Shown here: piece after piece, positions 9,441-18,810 of the stretch
Numbering within the stretch: the first letter of the stretch is position 1
How the letters are laid out: each line of letters begins with the position of its first letter
Source of the DNA: Pleionea sediminis
GTDB lineage: Bacteria; Pseudomonadota; Gammaproteobacteria; Enterobacterales; Kangiellaceae
DNA: 64,000 nucleotides
NCBI RefSeq assembly: GCF_007570825.1
Contig: NZ_SUNB01000001.1
Coordinates: 1,178,001-1,242,000, forward strand
Direction: 5' to 3'
Program-made: the position numbers and the translations under genes
Notes under the pieces: generated by a model
What the model was told of the DNA's origin: nothing
The model's database searches: none
Seen by the model: only the letters and a program-made list of their open reading frames with translations

Positions 9441-11090
9441 ATGTCTAAAAACCTCTCTATGCTATTTAAACGAAAGGGACTCAATAAGACATTACTGGAA
9501 CAAGTAACAGATAAGAACAATCCAAAATCTCACTCTGAAATCGCTCAAGAATATCTCGTTGGCGAAGCCGTTGTAACAGGGACAGCTTCATTCTACGATT
9601 TTATTAACCACAAAAAAGCAGAACATAAAGTTTTCGTTTGCAATGGTACCTCCTGCTTATGTGCGGGCTCTCAAGCAGATGTTATAGCTCCTTTACTCCA
9701 ACATTTTCAACAAACCAGTATTGGTCATGTTACTTGCTTGGGCCGTTGTCATGAAAACTATGCATTTCAAATTGATGGTCAGAATTATTCTGGCAATGAC
9801 ATTAAAAAACTCGACTCAATCTTAAACCATCAGTATGACAATAATGAAGAATACAATGTAACTGCCCTTTGTACCGAACCTGTTTTAACACAAAAAATAT
9901 CAGATGTGTTTGAATACTACGCATTGTTCGACAAATTAACGTCTCAAGAGTCGCCGGAAAGTTTGCTGAAGCAATTGATCCAATCAAATTTAAGAGGCCG
10001 AGGTGGAGCTGGTTTTCCCACGGGAATAAAATGGCAAACATGCCGAAATGCTTTGGGTAAAGACAAGTACATTGTCTGTAATGCAGATGAAGGCGATCCA
10101 GGAGCTTTTAGCGACCGCTATTTACTCGAACAGAATCCTCACTCAGTTCTGTTTGGAATGTTAATGGCTGGCTATATTGTTGGATCGAATATTGGCATTC
10201 TCTACATTAGAGATGAGTATCCCGATGCGATTGACCTTTGTGAGCAAGCTATTGAAGAATTTGAACAATTAAATATAAACTTCGATTTTAACTTTAAAGT
10301 CATTCGTGGTGCTGGGTCTTATATTTGCGGCGAAGAAACAGCGTTACTTCGATCTATTGAAGGCCAGCGTCCGGAGGTTTCCATCCGTCCTCCCTATCCT
10401 GCAGAAGAAGGACTTTTTAATCAACCCACCATTGTCAATAATGTAGAAACCTTTTCTGCTATTCACTGGATTTTTGAACATGGAGCTGAAAAATTTATTC
10501 AACGTGGTAGTAAACAATCTTCCGGAACAAAATTATTGTCTTTAGATAGCGCATTTAAAACTCCAGGTATTTATGAAGTTGATATGGGTACACCATTACG
10601 AACAATCATCGATGCAGCGGGAGGGTTTAGTCAACCAGTCAAAGCACTTCACATTGGTGGACCATTAGGCGGAGTAGTTCCTCAATGGAAAATAGATGAA
10701 ATTAATGTTGATTATGAAAGTTTTGATGAGCAAGGTTTTCTACTAGGACATGCATCCATCATTGGTATTCCTGCCTCATTTCCTTTTGTTCGATATATTC
10801 AGCATCTATTTGAATTTACTGCCAAGGAAAGTTGTGGAAAGTGCTTTCCCTGTCGACTCGGCGCAATTCGGGGCAAAGAAATTTTTGAAGAGGCAATTTA
10901 CGGAGATACGCGAATTGACTTTAATCTATTAGAAGATTTATTGTCAACGATGAAACTAGGTTCGCTATGTGCTTTAGGAGGCGGTGTGCCACTTCCCATT
11001 CAAAATATATTGGAATATTTTAGTGAAGAACTAATACCCTATATTGATACATCTAAGCAATCCGATCGGATTCCTGTAAAGGAAGAGTAG
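9441..11090 (+). CDS. fdsB: NAD-dependent formate dehydrogenase beta subunit (NuoE-NuoF-like fusion)
   Basis: From the ATG at 9441 (AGAGG upstream) the product is 549 residues. An earlier in-frame start at 9390 would overlap fdhD and looks less likely. An N-terminal thioredoxin-like [2Fe-2S] domain (about 60-130; CNGTSCLCAG ... CLGRC) is fused to a NuoF-type flavoprotein. The latter has GRGGAGFPTGIKW (about 187), a VCNADEGDPGAFSDR motif, GAGSYICGEETAL, and a C-terminal ESCGKCFPCRLG [4Fe-4S] site (about 464) with a further cysteine in GSLCALGGG. It passes electrons from the catalytic subunit to FMN and NAD+. The architecture resembles the beta subunit of two-subunit soluble formate dehydrogenases. 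Symbol by analogy. Confidence 0.88.
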   Translation: MSKNLSMLFKRKGLNKTLLEQVTDKNNPKSHSEIAQEYLVGEAVVTGTASFYDFINHKKAEHKVFVCNGTSCLCAGSQADVIAPLLQHFQQTSIGHVTCLGRCHENYAFQIDGQNYSGNDIKKLDSILNHQYDNNEEYNVTALCTEPVLTQKISDVFEYYALFDKLTSQESPESLLKQLIQSNLRGRGGAGFPTGIKWQTCRNALGKDKYIVCNADEGDPGAFSDRYLLEQNPHSVLFGMLMAGYIVGSNIGILYIRDEYPDAIDLCEQAIEEFEQLNINFDFNFKVIRGAGSYICGEETALLRSIEGQRPEVSIRPPYPAEEGLFNQPTIVNNVETFSAIHWIFEHGAEKFIQRGSKQSSGTKLLSLDSAFKTPGIYEVDMGTPLRTIIDAAGGFSQPVKALHIGGPLGGVVPQWKIDEINVDYESFDEQGFLLGHASIIGIPASFPFVRYIQHLFEFTAKESCGKCFPCRLGAIRGKEIFEEAIYGDTRIDFNLLEDLLSTMKLGSLCALGGGVPLPIQNILEYFSEELIPYIDTSKQSDRIPVKEE

Positions 11091-11092
11091 TG

Positions 11093-13828
11093 ATGCCTCT
11101 TTCCAGTAAAAGCTCGATTGAGAACCTTGACTCATCATCCATAGCTTTTATCAACGATAAACCTTACGCGTTTATTGCTGGAGAAACTATATTACAGTTT
11201 TTAAATCGTCATAACTCGTCAATACCGACCTTGTGTTACGACGAACGGCTCGAACCATTTGGTTCTTGCCGTGTTTGCTCTGTCGAAATTAAAACAAACA
11301 ATTCATCCTCACCGAAAATAGTTGCCGCATGCCATTCACCAATCAATAGTGGGATGAAAGTTTATACACACAGTGAGCAAGTCAATCATTTAAGGCGGAA
11401 TATAATTGAATTGGTGCTAACCGATCATCCTTTGGACTGCTTGACTTGTGAAGTTAACGGCAACTGTGAACTGCAAGATGTTGCCGCTCAAGTAGGTATT
11501 CGAGACGTTCGCTATCCATCAAAAGCCTCTCATTTACACTATATGAAAGACACATCGCATCCGTACATGAGATCAGATCTTGCCAAATGCATTAACTGTT
11601 ATCGATGTGTTAGAGCCTGTGATGAAATTCAAGGAGAAATGGTTTTAAGTGTTTCAGACCGAGGATTTAATAGCCGAGTCATTAAAGGAGCAGATACCGA
11701 CTTTAATTCCTCTCCCTGTGTTTCTTGCGGTGCCTGTGCTCAAACCTGTCCGACTGCGGCTATTTCTGATAAATTTCACTCCAAGTCACAAGCGGCAGAT
11801 AAGAAAACACGAACCATTTGTTCTTATTGTGGCGTTGGGTGTAATCTTGAAGTCGCTACACTCGGCGACAAAATTCTTTCAATTTCTGCAGCTAAAGATG
11901 CTGAAGTTAATCAAGGACACACTTGTTTGAAAGGTCGTTATGCTTGGCGATTTTACAATCACCCTGATCGTCTTAAGCAGCCGCTAATCAAAAAGAATAA
12001 TGTGTTTATTGAAGCCTCGTGGGAAGAAGCTTATACCTTAATCGCCAATAAAGTTGGTGCTATCAAAAGTCAATTTGGTCCTGATGCAATCGCTGGAATT
12101 TCTTCATCGCGATGTACCAATGAAGAAAACTATTTGATGCAAAAATTTATGCGATCAGCCATTGGCACCAATAATATCGATTGTTGCGCACGAGTCTGTC
12201 ACTCACCAACAGCTTACGGAATGCAACAAAGTTTTGGTACAGGAGCAGCAACTAATTCAATTGCTGATCTAGAATACACTGACTGCATTATGATAATTGG
12301 TGCTAATCCAACATCGGCTCACCCTGTAACAGGAGCCAAGATAAAACAAAAACTGATGCAAGGAACAACATCGATTGTAATTGATCCGGTAAAAACAGAA
12401 GTTGCCCGTTATGCAACTTTTCACTTACAACTACGTCCAGGAACTAACGTTGCAATTCTTAACATGATGGCTTATTACATCATCGAAGCAGGAGCCATTG
12501 ATCAAACATTTATTGCCGAACGCACAGAATGCTGGGAAGACTACGTCGATGCTATAACGCAGTTAAACATGGATGACATGGAGCGTGTTTCTAGTGTTCC
12601 TCGTACTCTCGTCAAAGAGGCAGCTCTAGCTTATGCAAACGCTGCTGCAGCAATGAGTTTTCATGGTTTAGGTGTGACAGAACATTCGCAGGGTTCAAGA
12701 GCAATAATGTGTATCGCCGATTTGGCAATGATGACCGGCAATATTGGCAGACCAGGAGTTGGAGTTAATCCACTAAGAGGACAAAATAACGTTCAGGGTG
12801 CAGCCGATATGGGTTGTCAGCCTCATCAGGGTGCCGGATACATGCCTGTCGATTCTCCCGAATGGCAAAATTACTACTCGAAAAAATACGGAGTTGATCT
12901 CCCTCTCGAACCCGGACTCAAAATTCCCCAGATGTTTAGTGCTGCTAAATCAAAATCTCTTAAGGCACTTTTTATAATGGGTGAAGATGTTGCACAAACC
13001 GATCCGAATTCGCAGCATGTTATTGAGAGCTTAAAATCTCTCGATTTTTTAGTTGTTCAAGAAATCTTTTTAAGTGAAACCGCTAAGCTCGCAGATGTAA
13101 TATTACCGGGAACCTCATTTCTGGAAAAATCAGGAACGTTTACTAATGGGGAACGCCGTGTCCAAGCGGTCAGAGCAGCCATTCCTCCCGTCGGTAACTG
13201 CAAACCCGATGGCCAAATCATTGTTGATTTAATGAATTTATTTGGATATGAGCAATCTGAATTTTCACACAGTGATGTTCTCAACGAAATCGCTAACGTC
13301 ATTCCCTTTTTTGAGGGCGCTCGCTGGGATGATTTGGGTGATAATGGAAAGCAATGGCCAATTCTTGCCAGCGGAAAAGATACTAAGATCTTACACGAAA
13401 AAAACTTTAAGCGAGGTTTAGGAAAATTCCATTATTTTAATTGGGAAGAATCTAAAGAAATTACAAACAATCAAGAACGTTTTCCCTTTATTTTAACGAC
13501 CTCAAGAATTCTCGAACATTACAACTGTGGCACAATGACACGACGCACCAATAACCGACAAATTGTTAGCGAAGATCGCCTGCTTATTCATCCGCAAGAC
13601 GCGAAATCTAAAAATATAAGAACCAATGATCGTGTTCGCTTATTTTCAGAGCGTGGAGAAGTAGAACTAAGTGCTGAAATTAGCGACAGTGTTAACCCAG
13701 GTATAGTCTTCACTACATTTCATTTTCCAGAAATGATGATCAATCGCCTCACCAGTGACGAGTGTGACTCTGAGACCTTGTGTCCGGAATATAAAGTTGT
13801 TAGTGTCAATCTAGAATTGGCTCAATAA
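11093..13828 (+). CDS. fdsA: NAD-dependent formate dehydrogenase alpha (molybdopterin) subunit
   Basis: The 911-residue protein has, in order, a [2Fe-2S] ferredoxin domain (LCYDERLEPFGSCRVC), a NuoG-type His-Cys3 cluster region (HPLDCLTCEVNGNC), and two [4Fe-4S] motifs (CINCYRCVRAC; CVSCGACAQTC). The molybdopterin oxidoreductase core begins with CSYCGVGC at about residue 243. The active-site segment is CCARVCHSP, with an ordinary TGT cysteine codon at 12197 (residue 369) where selenocysteine occurs in FdhF, so no Sec insertion is needed. A C-terminal dinucleotide-binding domain follows. It oxidises formate to CO2 and sends electrons to the adjacent beta subunit. I prefer ATG 11093 over the overlapping GTG 11090. 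A tungsten cofactor is possible and cannot be told from sequence. Confidence 0.9.
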   Translation: MPLSSKSSIENLDSSSIAFINDKPYAFIAGETILQFLNRHNSSIPTLCYDERLEPFGSCRVCSVEIKTNNSSSPKIVAACHSPINSGMKVYTHSEQVNHLRRNIIELVLTDHPLDCLTCEVNGNCELQDVAAQVGIRDVRYPSKASHLHYMKDTSHPYMRSDLAKCINCYRCVRACDEIQGEMVLSVSDRGFNSRVIKGADTDFNSSPCVSCGACAQTCPTAAISDKFHSKSQAADKKTRTICSYCGVGCNLEVATLGDKILSISAAKDAEVNQGHTCLKGRYAWRFYNHPDRLKQPLIKKNNVFIEASWEEAYTLIANKVGAIKSQFGPDAIAGISSSRCTNEENYLMQKFMRSAIGTNNIDCCARVCHSPTAYGMQQSFGTGAATNSIADLEYTDCIMIIGANPTSAHPVTGAKIKQKLMQGTTSIVIDPVKTEVARYATFHLQLRPGTNVAILNMMAYYIIEAGAIDQTFIAERTECWEDYVDAITQLNMDDMERVSSVPRTLVKEAALAYANAAAAMSFHGLGVTEHSQGSRAIMCIADLAMMTGNIGRPGVGVNPLRGQNNVQGAADMGCQPHQGAGYMPVDSPEWQNYYSKKYGVDLPLEPGLKIPQMFSAAKSKSLKALFIMGEDVAQTDPNSQHVIESLKSLDFLVVQEIFLSETAKLADVILPGTSFLEKSGTFTNGERRVQAVRAAIPPVGNCKPDGQIIVDLMNLFGYEQSEFSHSDVLNEIANVIPFFEGARWDDLGDNGKQWPILASGKDTKILHEKNFKRGLGKFHYFNWEESKEITNNQERFPFILTTSRILEHYNCGTMTRRTNNRQIVSEDRLLIHPQDAKSKNIRTNDRVRLFSERGEVELSAEISDSVNPGIVFTTFHFPEMMINRLTSDECDSETLCPEYKVVSVNLELAQ

Positions 13829-13883
13829 CATAAACGTACTAGCCATCTGTCTGTTAGTTGCAGTATTTTCGTGGAGAAAAGGC

Positions 13884-14627
13884 ATGTTAAAATTTACAAC
13901 AACTCGATATTTAATTTCTCTTTCTATCGTTTCATTATTATTAGCTAGTTGTAAAGACTTAACACCAGCCATTGAAACCGTCAATGCAATTACGCAGGGT
14001 TACCAGGCACCAAGCCAACAAGAAACATCGAATGCAATTAAGTTAGCGCTAGATCAAGGCATTGAGAAAGCCGTCAAACAATTGGGACGCCCCAATGGAT
14101 TTAGCCAAAGCCAATATAAAATTCCATTGCCCTCGAATATTGAAAAGATAGCAGCTGATGCCCGTAAATACGGACTTGGAAGTTATGTAGATGAATTTGA
14201 GTTAAGCATGAATAATGCCGCAGAGAAAGCCGTTCCAGAAGCTCTCTCCGTATTTAAGCAAACGGTAAAAAACATGACTCTTAGAGACGTTATCGGAATA
14301 ATGCAAGGAGGAAAAACAGCGGCCACAGACTATTTCAAAAAATCATCGTCTCGAACCTTAAGCAGTAAATTTTTACCCATCGTACAGTCTGCAACCAATC
14401 GAGTGGGTGTAACTAAAAAGTACAAATCTCTCAGTCGAAAATTAAATACTTATGCTGCACTAACGGGCAACGAATTGCCTGCAGAAGCCAACCTTGATAG
14501 CTACATCACAGATAAAGCAGTTAAGGCTGTTTTTGATCAAGTTGCCAAAGTAGAACAGAAAATACGAGCCAATCCGGTTGAGCAAGCCAGCAATTTAATT
14601 CGCAAAGTATTTAGTTACTATCGATAA
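13884..14627 (+). CDS. DUF4197 family lipoprotein
   Basis: The 247-residue product begins with a lipoprotein signal peptide and a lipobox LLASC (cysteine near residue 23), so it should be lipid-anchored in the cell envelope. The rest is helical and follows the DUF4197 pattern: alternating ...ALDQGIEKAVKQLGRPNGF, IPLP..., NNAAEKAVPEALSVF, and the segment MTLRDVIGIMQGGKTAATDYFK. The function of the family is not known. It begins 55 bases after the formate dehydrogenase alpha gene with a good ribosome-binding site (GGAG and AAGG upstream). It may belong to that transcript or have its own promoter. Confidence 0.82.
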   Translation: MLKFTTTRYLISLSIVSLLLASCKDLTPAIETVNAITQGYQAPSQQETSNAIKLALDQGIEKAVKQLGRPNGFSQSQYKIPLPSNIEKIAADARKYGLGSYVDEFELSMNNAAEKAVPEALSVFKQTVKNMTLRDVIGIMQGGKTAATDYFKKSSSRTLSSKFLPIVQSATNRVGVTKKYKSLSRKLNTYAALTGNELPAEANLDSYITDKAVKAVFDQVAKVEQKIRANPVEQASNLIRKVFSYYR

Positions 14628-14636
14628 CAGACTTCA

Positions 14637-15467
14637 TTAAGCTTCGTTTTTCTTAAACCACATTCCCATAAAGTCGCGAGTTAATTTTTGCTCTATTTCA
14701 ATCGCCAACTCGGTTGGACAAAAGATAGTAATTGCCATGATAACGTTGCCATATTCGTTCGTTAGAATTTGTACATAGGGCTCTGGACCACTAATTGTTA
14801 CTTCGAGTCGCTTTTCAATTAGTACACTATAACGTTGAGCAACCTCATGAAATGGCTCACAATATTCTTCAGCTTTTTTCATTATGGCATCGCGAAAAGG
14901 AAAAATATCAAATTCAGCAGGAACTGTAATTTCAAACGTATGAGAAGCGTAACGACGCAAATAGTTTAGATTTTTTATCGACTGGGTAATAAAACGATTG
15001 TTTGGAATAGATAACGATTTTCCAGTATAACCATAATCAGTTTGATCAACTTCTAGCAAATTCACCTTTAGCCAATCTCTATTGGCAACCTCACCAATTG
15101 AGTTATCGACCTGAATCCAATCACCGACAGAAAATGATCGTGTACTAGAAATATATACAAACCCCAAAAGACATTGTACATATTCTCGAGTTGCTAATAT
15201 TATCGCTACAGTAAAAGCAGCAATCGATAAAGCAAAGCTTTGAATCTCTACTGACCAAATAATGAATATCATGATAAACATGATAAAGTTGGTCAAATTT
15301 CGAATAGTACTTACAGTTGAACGTCTATCTTTTTGTTTACGCTTTGCCCGTTTACGCACGACTTTAATTAGTAACTCACGGATTAGAATCACAATAAGAA
15401 TAAAAACCACTGAACCGATCAGTTTGTGATTTTCTAAAATAGCAATCAGATCAGTTACTACATCCAT
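14637..15467 (-). CDS. Small MscS-family mechanosensitive channel
   Basis: The 276-residue membrane protein has about three N-terminal transmembrane segments, then a MscS beta-domain recognised by SVGDWIQVDNSIGEVANRDWLKVNLLEV (positions about 145-175) and IPNNRFITQSIKNLNY. The pore helix region (SIAAFTVAIILATREYVQCLLGFVYI) lacks the usual glycine/alanine-rich GxGxAxG packing pattern of E. coli MscS, so gating may differ. Such channels release solutes on hypo-osmotic shock. It converges on the DUF4197 gene with a nine-base gap. The other MscS-type protein of the window (54648-56711) is not closely similar. Confidence 0.8.
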   Translation of the reverse strand: MDVVTDLIAILENHKLIGSVVFILIVILIRELLIKVVRKRAKRKQKDRRSTVSTIRNLTNFIMFIMIFIIWSVEIQSFALSIAAFTVAIILATREYVQCLLGFVYISSTRSFSVGDWIQVDNSIGEVANRDWLKVNLLEVDQTDYGYTGKSLSIPNNRFITQSIKNLNYLRRYASHTFEITVPAEFDIFPFRDAIMKKAEEYCEPFHEVAQRYSVLIEKRLEVTISGPEPYVQILTNEYGNVIMAITIFCPTELAIEIEQKLTRDFMGMWFKKNEA

Positions 15468-15591
15468 ACAGAGTTCACTCTTTTCTTTACTAATTAATGC
15501 CAGACCAAGCGGTCTTCATACTTTGGCGCAGGATAATAACATTGGATGACATCTATCGAAAACTAATCTGTAGAAAGAATTCTAAGAGAAA

Positions 15592-16839
15592 TTAACCCGT
15601 TAACATTGCTTTGAGCTCTTTGAGCTCTTTCTCTGATTCTTCAAGGGCCTCAATACTTAACTCTGGTGTTGACGGACCGACTTGAATACGATTGAAAGAA
15701 GGTAGTTGATCGAAGTGAGGTAGATTGTGATAGTCGTGCGTTCTAATGTATTCATGCAATACTGCAACATTTAACAAATCAGAGTAATCTGGAGACATTA
15801 TTTGCTCTTTGTCCCAGTGCTCTAAATACTTCATGCATTGATAGTAAACGTCACCCAACTGCCATTGCTGAATAATGTCGCAAGCAACTTGAGACTTATA
15901 ATCTTTTACCAAATGCTCAATGACTTCATCTAATGTCAAGAATCCGCGGTAGTCATTTGCAAAAGAGTAGATAGAAAGCTCTCCTAGTCGGTGTAATAAG
16001 CCAGCCATCATGGCAACTTCAGGCTCAAATGCTAATTTACTTTTCTTAGCAAGCACCGCACAAATTACCGCAACATCAACACTTTTACGCCAAATATCTA
16101 TAAACTTCTTCTTTAATTCTTCATTATCCGAGTTAAAAAGCTCTCTCATCGAAAAAATGGTAACCAATTGTATGGTTGTATCCTTACCGAGTCGGATGAC
16201 GGCTTCCGTACATGTTCTGATAGGATTGACCCCTCGAAATAATGGCGAGTTAGCACATTGAATGACTTTTACAGAAATTGATGGATCAAGCATGATAGCC
16301 TGAACCATCTGCTCAACAGAATCTCCATTCGTTTGTGAAAACTTTCTAATCCGCATTGCAACATCGGGCAACGATGGAAGTTTTAATTCTCCGTGTAAAA
16401 TGGCTTGCTTTATTTCAGAGGTCACCATTTCTGGCGTGAGTTGAGAATTGGAAAACTCAACTAAATTACTACCAAACTCGGTACTGTTATGCTGGTTAAT
16501 AATGTAGGTCAAAAGCTCATGTTGAATTTTGAGTAAAATACTCGTTGCCCGAATTTCTGCCGTATATTTTCTCGGTCTCAAAGTAGAGATAGGACGTTTA
16601 GTATCGCTAGTACCAGCTTCTAGTGAATAACTTTTACCGTCTCCAGCAACCATATGCAAAATTCCGGATATCAAGAAATAATCATACCGATCGTCATTTC
16701 CGAGCTGAAATAATTCTTGCCCTTTTTCAACCTTAATGACGTCAACCTGACCCGCGACAATCGCTAACTGCTTCACGTTCAAGTATTCAAATGCAGTAAA
16801 CTGTTTTAATAACTCTACTTTTTGTTCTATTGATTGCAT
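15592..16839 (-). CDS. Cyclic-nucleotide-binding-like + HDOD domain signalling protein
   Basis: From ATG 16839 (GGAGAG just upstream) the product is 415 residues. The first 120 resemble a cyclic-nucleotide-binding domain (VEKGQELFQLGNDDRYDYFLISG... then EIRATSILLKIQ), but the phosphate-binding cassette is not clearly conserved. Residues about 150-350 form an HDOD domain: LPSLPDVAMRIRKF, MLDPSISVKVIQCANSPLFRG, and TCTEAVIRLG, with the degenerate catalytic residues usual for HDOD. HDOD proteins act as scaffolds in signalling and motility control. The gene is divergent from the FimL-like gene, 300 bases away, which suggests a related role in cyclic-nucleotide-linked surface behaviour. That link is inference. 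Confidence 0.82.
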   Translation of the reverse strand: MQSIEQKVELLKQFTAFEYLNVKQLAIVAGQVDVIKVEKGQELFQLGNDDRYDYFLISGILHMVAGDGKSYSLEAGTSDTKRPISTLRPRKYTAEIRATSILLKIQHELLTYIINQHNSTEFGSNLVEFSNSQLTPEMVTSEIKQAILHGELKLPSLPDVAMRIRKFSQTNGDSVEQMVQAIMLDPSISVKVIQCANSPLFRGVNPIRTCTEAVIRLGKDTTIQLVTIFSMRELFNSDNEELKKKFIDIWRKSVDVAVICAVLAKKSKLAFEPEVAMMAGLLHRLGELSIYSFANDYRGFLTLDEVIEHLVKDYKSQVACDIIQQWQLGDVYYQCMKYLEHWDKEQIMSPDYSDLLNVAVLHEYIRTHDYHNLPHFDQLPSFNRIQVGPSTPELSIEALEESEKELKELKAMLTG

Positions 16840-17139
16840 GCTCTCTCCAGTAAGCAAGGCATCTTAGCGGCCATTTGCTTGATTCGGATATCTCCGTTTA
16901 CCGCCCTTGATTAAATCTAGATCACGAATGGCAAATTCACAACATAATCAAGACGATAGCGTGATGTATTCAGCAAACTTAAGATCCTGGAGATAAAAAC
17001 AGGAATACTCTTGGTAAAATTTGCGCTTAACTCACAAACTGACTATGTATTACTAGAGAAAGTCTTTGGATATGTTTGAATTTAATGAAAAATTCAGTAG
17101 TATCTCTTAATAAAATCAAATAGGAAAGTTGGTCAACCA
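16840..17139. other. Divergent intergenic region between the HDOD gene and the fimL-like gene
   Basis: These 300 bases must hold the promoters of two divergently transcribed genes. I read both strands and saw no convincing small gene, hairpin terminator or RNA gene. There is an AT-rich stretch just before 17140, and an AGGAAAG lies somewhat far (14 bases) from the plus-strand ATG. Confidence 0.5.
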
Positions 17140-18804
17140 ATGCCTTATCAAGATCAAATATCTTCCGTTTCACTAATCGCCGATCACATCCGTGAAACGG
17201 CGAACGAAGCGATAAGCTCGCTTGAAACTTTCCATAACGAAACCACACCTTCTCCGGCGAGAAAATCTGCCTGGACCACGGTTTACCAGTTGAATCGTGT
17301 ATTTACCTTTATCGAGCTACCAGCAGCAGCGACTCTCACAAAGGATATTTGCAATATAATCAAAGGGTTAAGTGAGCCGTTCCACGAAGAAGACGAGGAT
17401 CGCTTAGAGGCAATTATCTACAGTCTATCTTTACTAGAACGATACATTGATTTTATCTGTAATAAGCCGTTCGATTTACCGCAGCTTTTATTCACGCCGA
17501 TAAATGATTTGCGCCAAACCGCTCACATGCCCTACTTTCCTGAGTCGAGCTTTTTTGACGTCAATCACCGCAAAGTGCGCGAAAACTTCGATTCATCACA
17601 TCGTCTGGACAACTATGAAATTGTTAAAACATCGCGGCGATTACGTCAAATGTTTCAAATGGGAATGATTGAAATTATTCGAAAAACCAACATTCCAGGC
17701 GGCTTGAGTATGATGCTCAGGGCAACGAAACGATTTGACAAACAATGCGGTAGTCCCAATGCACCAAACATGTGGTGGATCGCCGCCGGTGCCATTGAAG
17801 GATTTCATGATGGCGGACTTGTTCTATCGCCAGAGAGAATAAAGCTGTTCACCAAACTCGACTTGCAAATGCGGGAGCTTGGACAGGTTAATCACAATAT
17901 TAACTATAAAATGCGAGAAAAAGCAGAACAGTTATCGTTTGATCTCTTATACCTGGTTAGCCTTTCAGACGCCGACGAACCACTCACTAAACAGCTCAAA
18001 AAGCATTTCGGACTTCCTGATACCGGTTTGACAGAGCGAAATCTAACACAAGAGTTTTTACTGCTAAAAGGTCTTAAAGAAGATGATTATCAGTCATTAT
18101 TCAGTACCATTCTAGAAGATATCCTCGGACTGCAAACTGATTTAATTGCCGAAGACTATGAGCCAGAATCGAATGAACTCACGCATTTGCTTCATCAACT
18201 GAAGCAACTTCATAGCTTATTTTCGGTATTGGAATTCGAGAATATTGAAATTTCATTAAAAGAAGCGGTGGAAAGAGTTGAGTTGACCGTCAACAAAAAT
18301 GTCGCTCTTCCAGACTCCGACCGACAATTTATAAGCGGCGTTCTATCAAAAATAGAATCTATTCTTAACGACCAGTCCGGCGGTCGTCCTGGTGCTAAAA
18401 CCAGCTTGAACAGAATGAAACTGTCAAAAGAGCAGCTCGACTCCTGCAAAAATGGCCGCAAGCAAATCCATCAGGTTATCAATCAACTCGAAAATTACAG
18501 CCTGAAAGATCACGATCCAGAGTTGCTAAGCTCCATGCCCGCCTCGCTGGAGAGAGCTGCTAATGAAATGGTTACCTTAGACAATCAAGACATGGTGGAC
18601 TTAATAAACGAACTTATCAATTTGGCAGATAAGTATTTCTTAAAGGAACCTGCCACTCTGCAAGCACTTGAGCTGCTTGCCGATATTCTGTGCAGTATCG
18701 AGTTTTACTTAGAAACCATGGAGAAACAGCACACACCTAGCTCTAAAATTTATGAGTTCGCTGATGAAAATCTCGCTCGCTTGAAAGCTCATTTACACTT
18801 GTAA
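17140..18804 (+). CDS. FimL-like protein (ChpA N-terminal-like helical regulator)
   Basis: The 554-residue protein is largely helical with no signal peptide or transmembrane segment. The N-terminal 140 residues follow the pattern of the ChpA/FimL Hpt-like region: an opening helix pair, then a WTTVYQLNRVFTFIELPAAATL motif, a LLERYIDFI helix, and LPQLLFTPINDLR followed by LPESSFF-like text. FimL of Pseudomonas (about 560 residues) resembles the N-terminus of ChpA. It controls twitching motility and cAMP levels through the CyaB pathway. The length agrees closely. No phospho-transfer histidine in an HENxH context is obvious, as expected for FimL. I am fairly but not fully sure of the family; it could also be another ChpA-derived stand-alone module. 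Confidence 0.62.
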   Translation: MPYQDQISSVSLIADHIRETANEAISSLETFHNETTPSPARKSAWTTVYQLNRVFTFIELPAAATLTKDICNIIKGLSEPFHEEDEDRLEAIIYSLSLLERYIDFICNKPFDLPQLLFTPINDLRQTAHMPYFPESSFFDVNHRKVRENFDSSHRLDNYEIVKTSRRLRQMFQMGMIEIIRKTNIPGGLSMMLRATKRFDKQCGSPNAPNMWWIAAGAIEGFHDGGLVLSPERIKLFTKLDLQMRELGQVNHNINYKMREKAEQLSFDLLYLVSLSDADEPLTKQLKKHFGLPDTGLTERNLTQEFLLLKGLKEDDYQSLFSTILEDILGLQTDLIAEDYEPESNELTHLLHQLKQLHSLFSVLEFENIEISLKEAVERVELTVNKNVALPDSDRQFISGVLSKIESILNDQSGGRPGAKTSLNRMKLSKEQLDSCKNGRKQIHQVINQLENYSLKDHDPELLSSMPASLERAANEMVTLDNQDMVDLINELINLADKYFLKEPATLQALELLADILCSIEFYLETMEKQHTPSSKIYEFADENLARLKAHLHL

Positions 18805-18810
18805 TTACCT

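Noticed and set aside
12197-12199. Possible selenocysteine at the formate dehydrogenase active site
   Set aside because: The codon is TGT (cysteine), not TGA, and no in-frame TGA is present in the gene.
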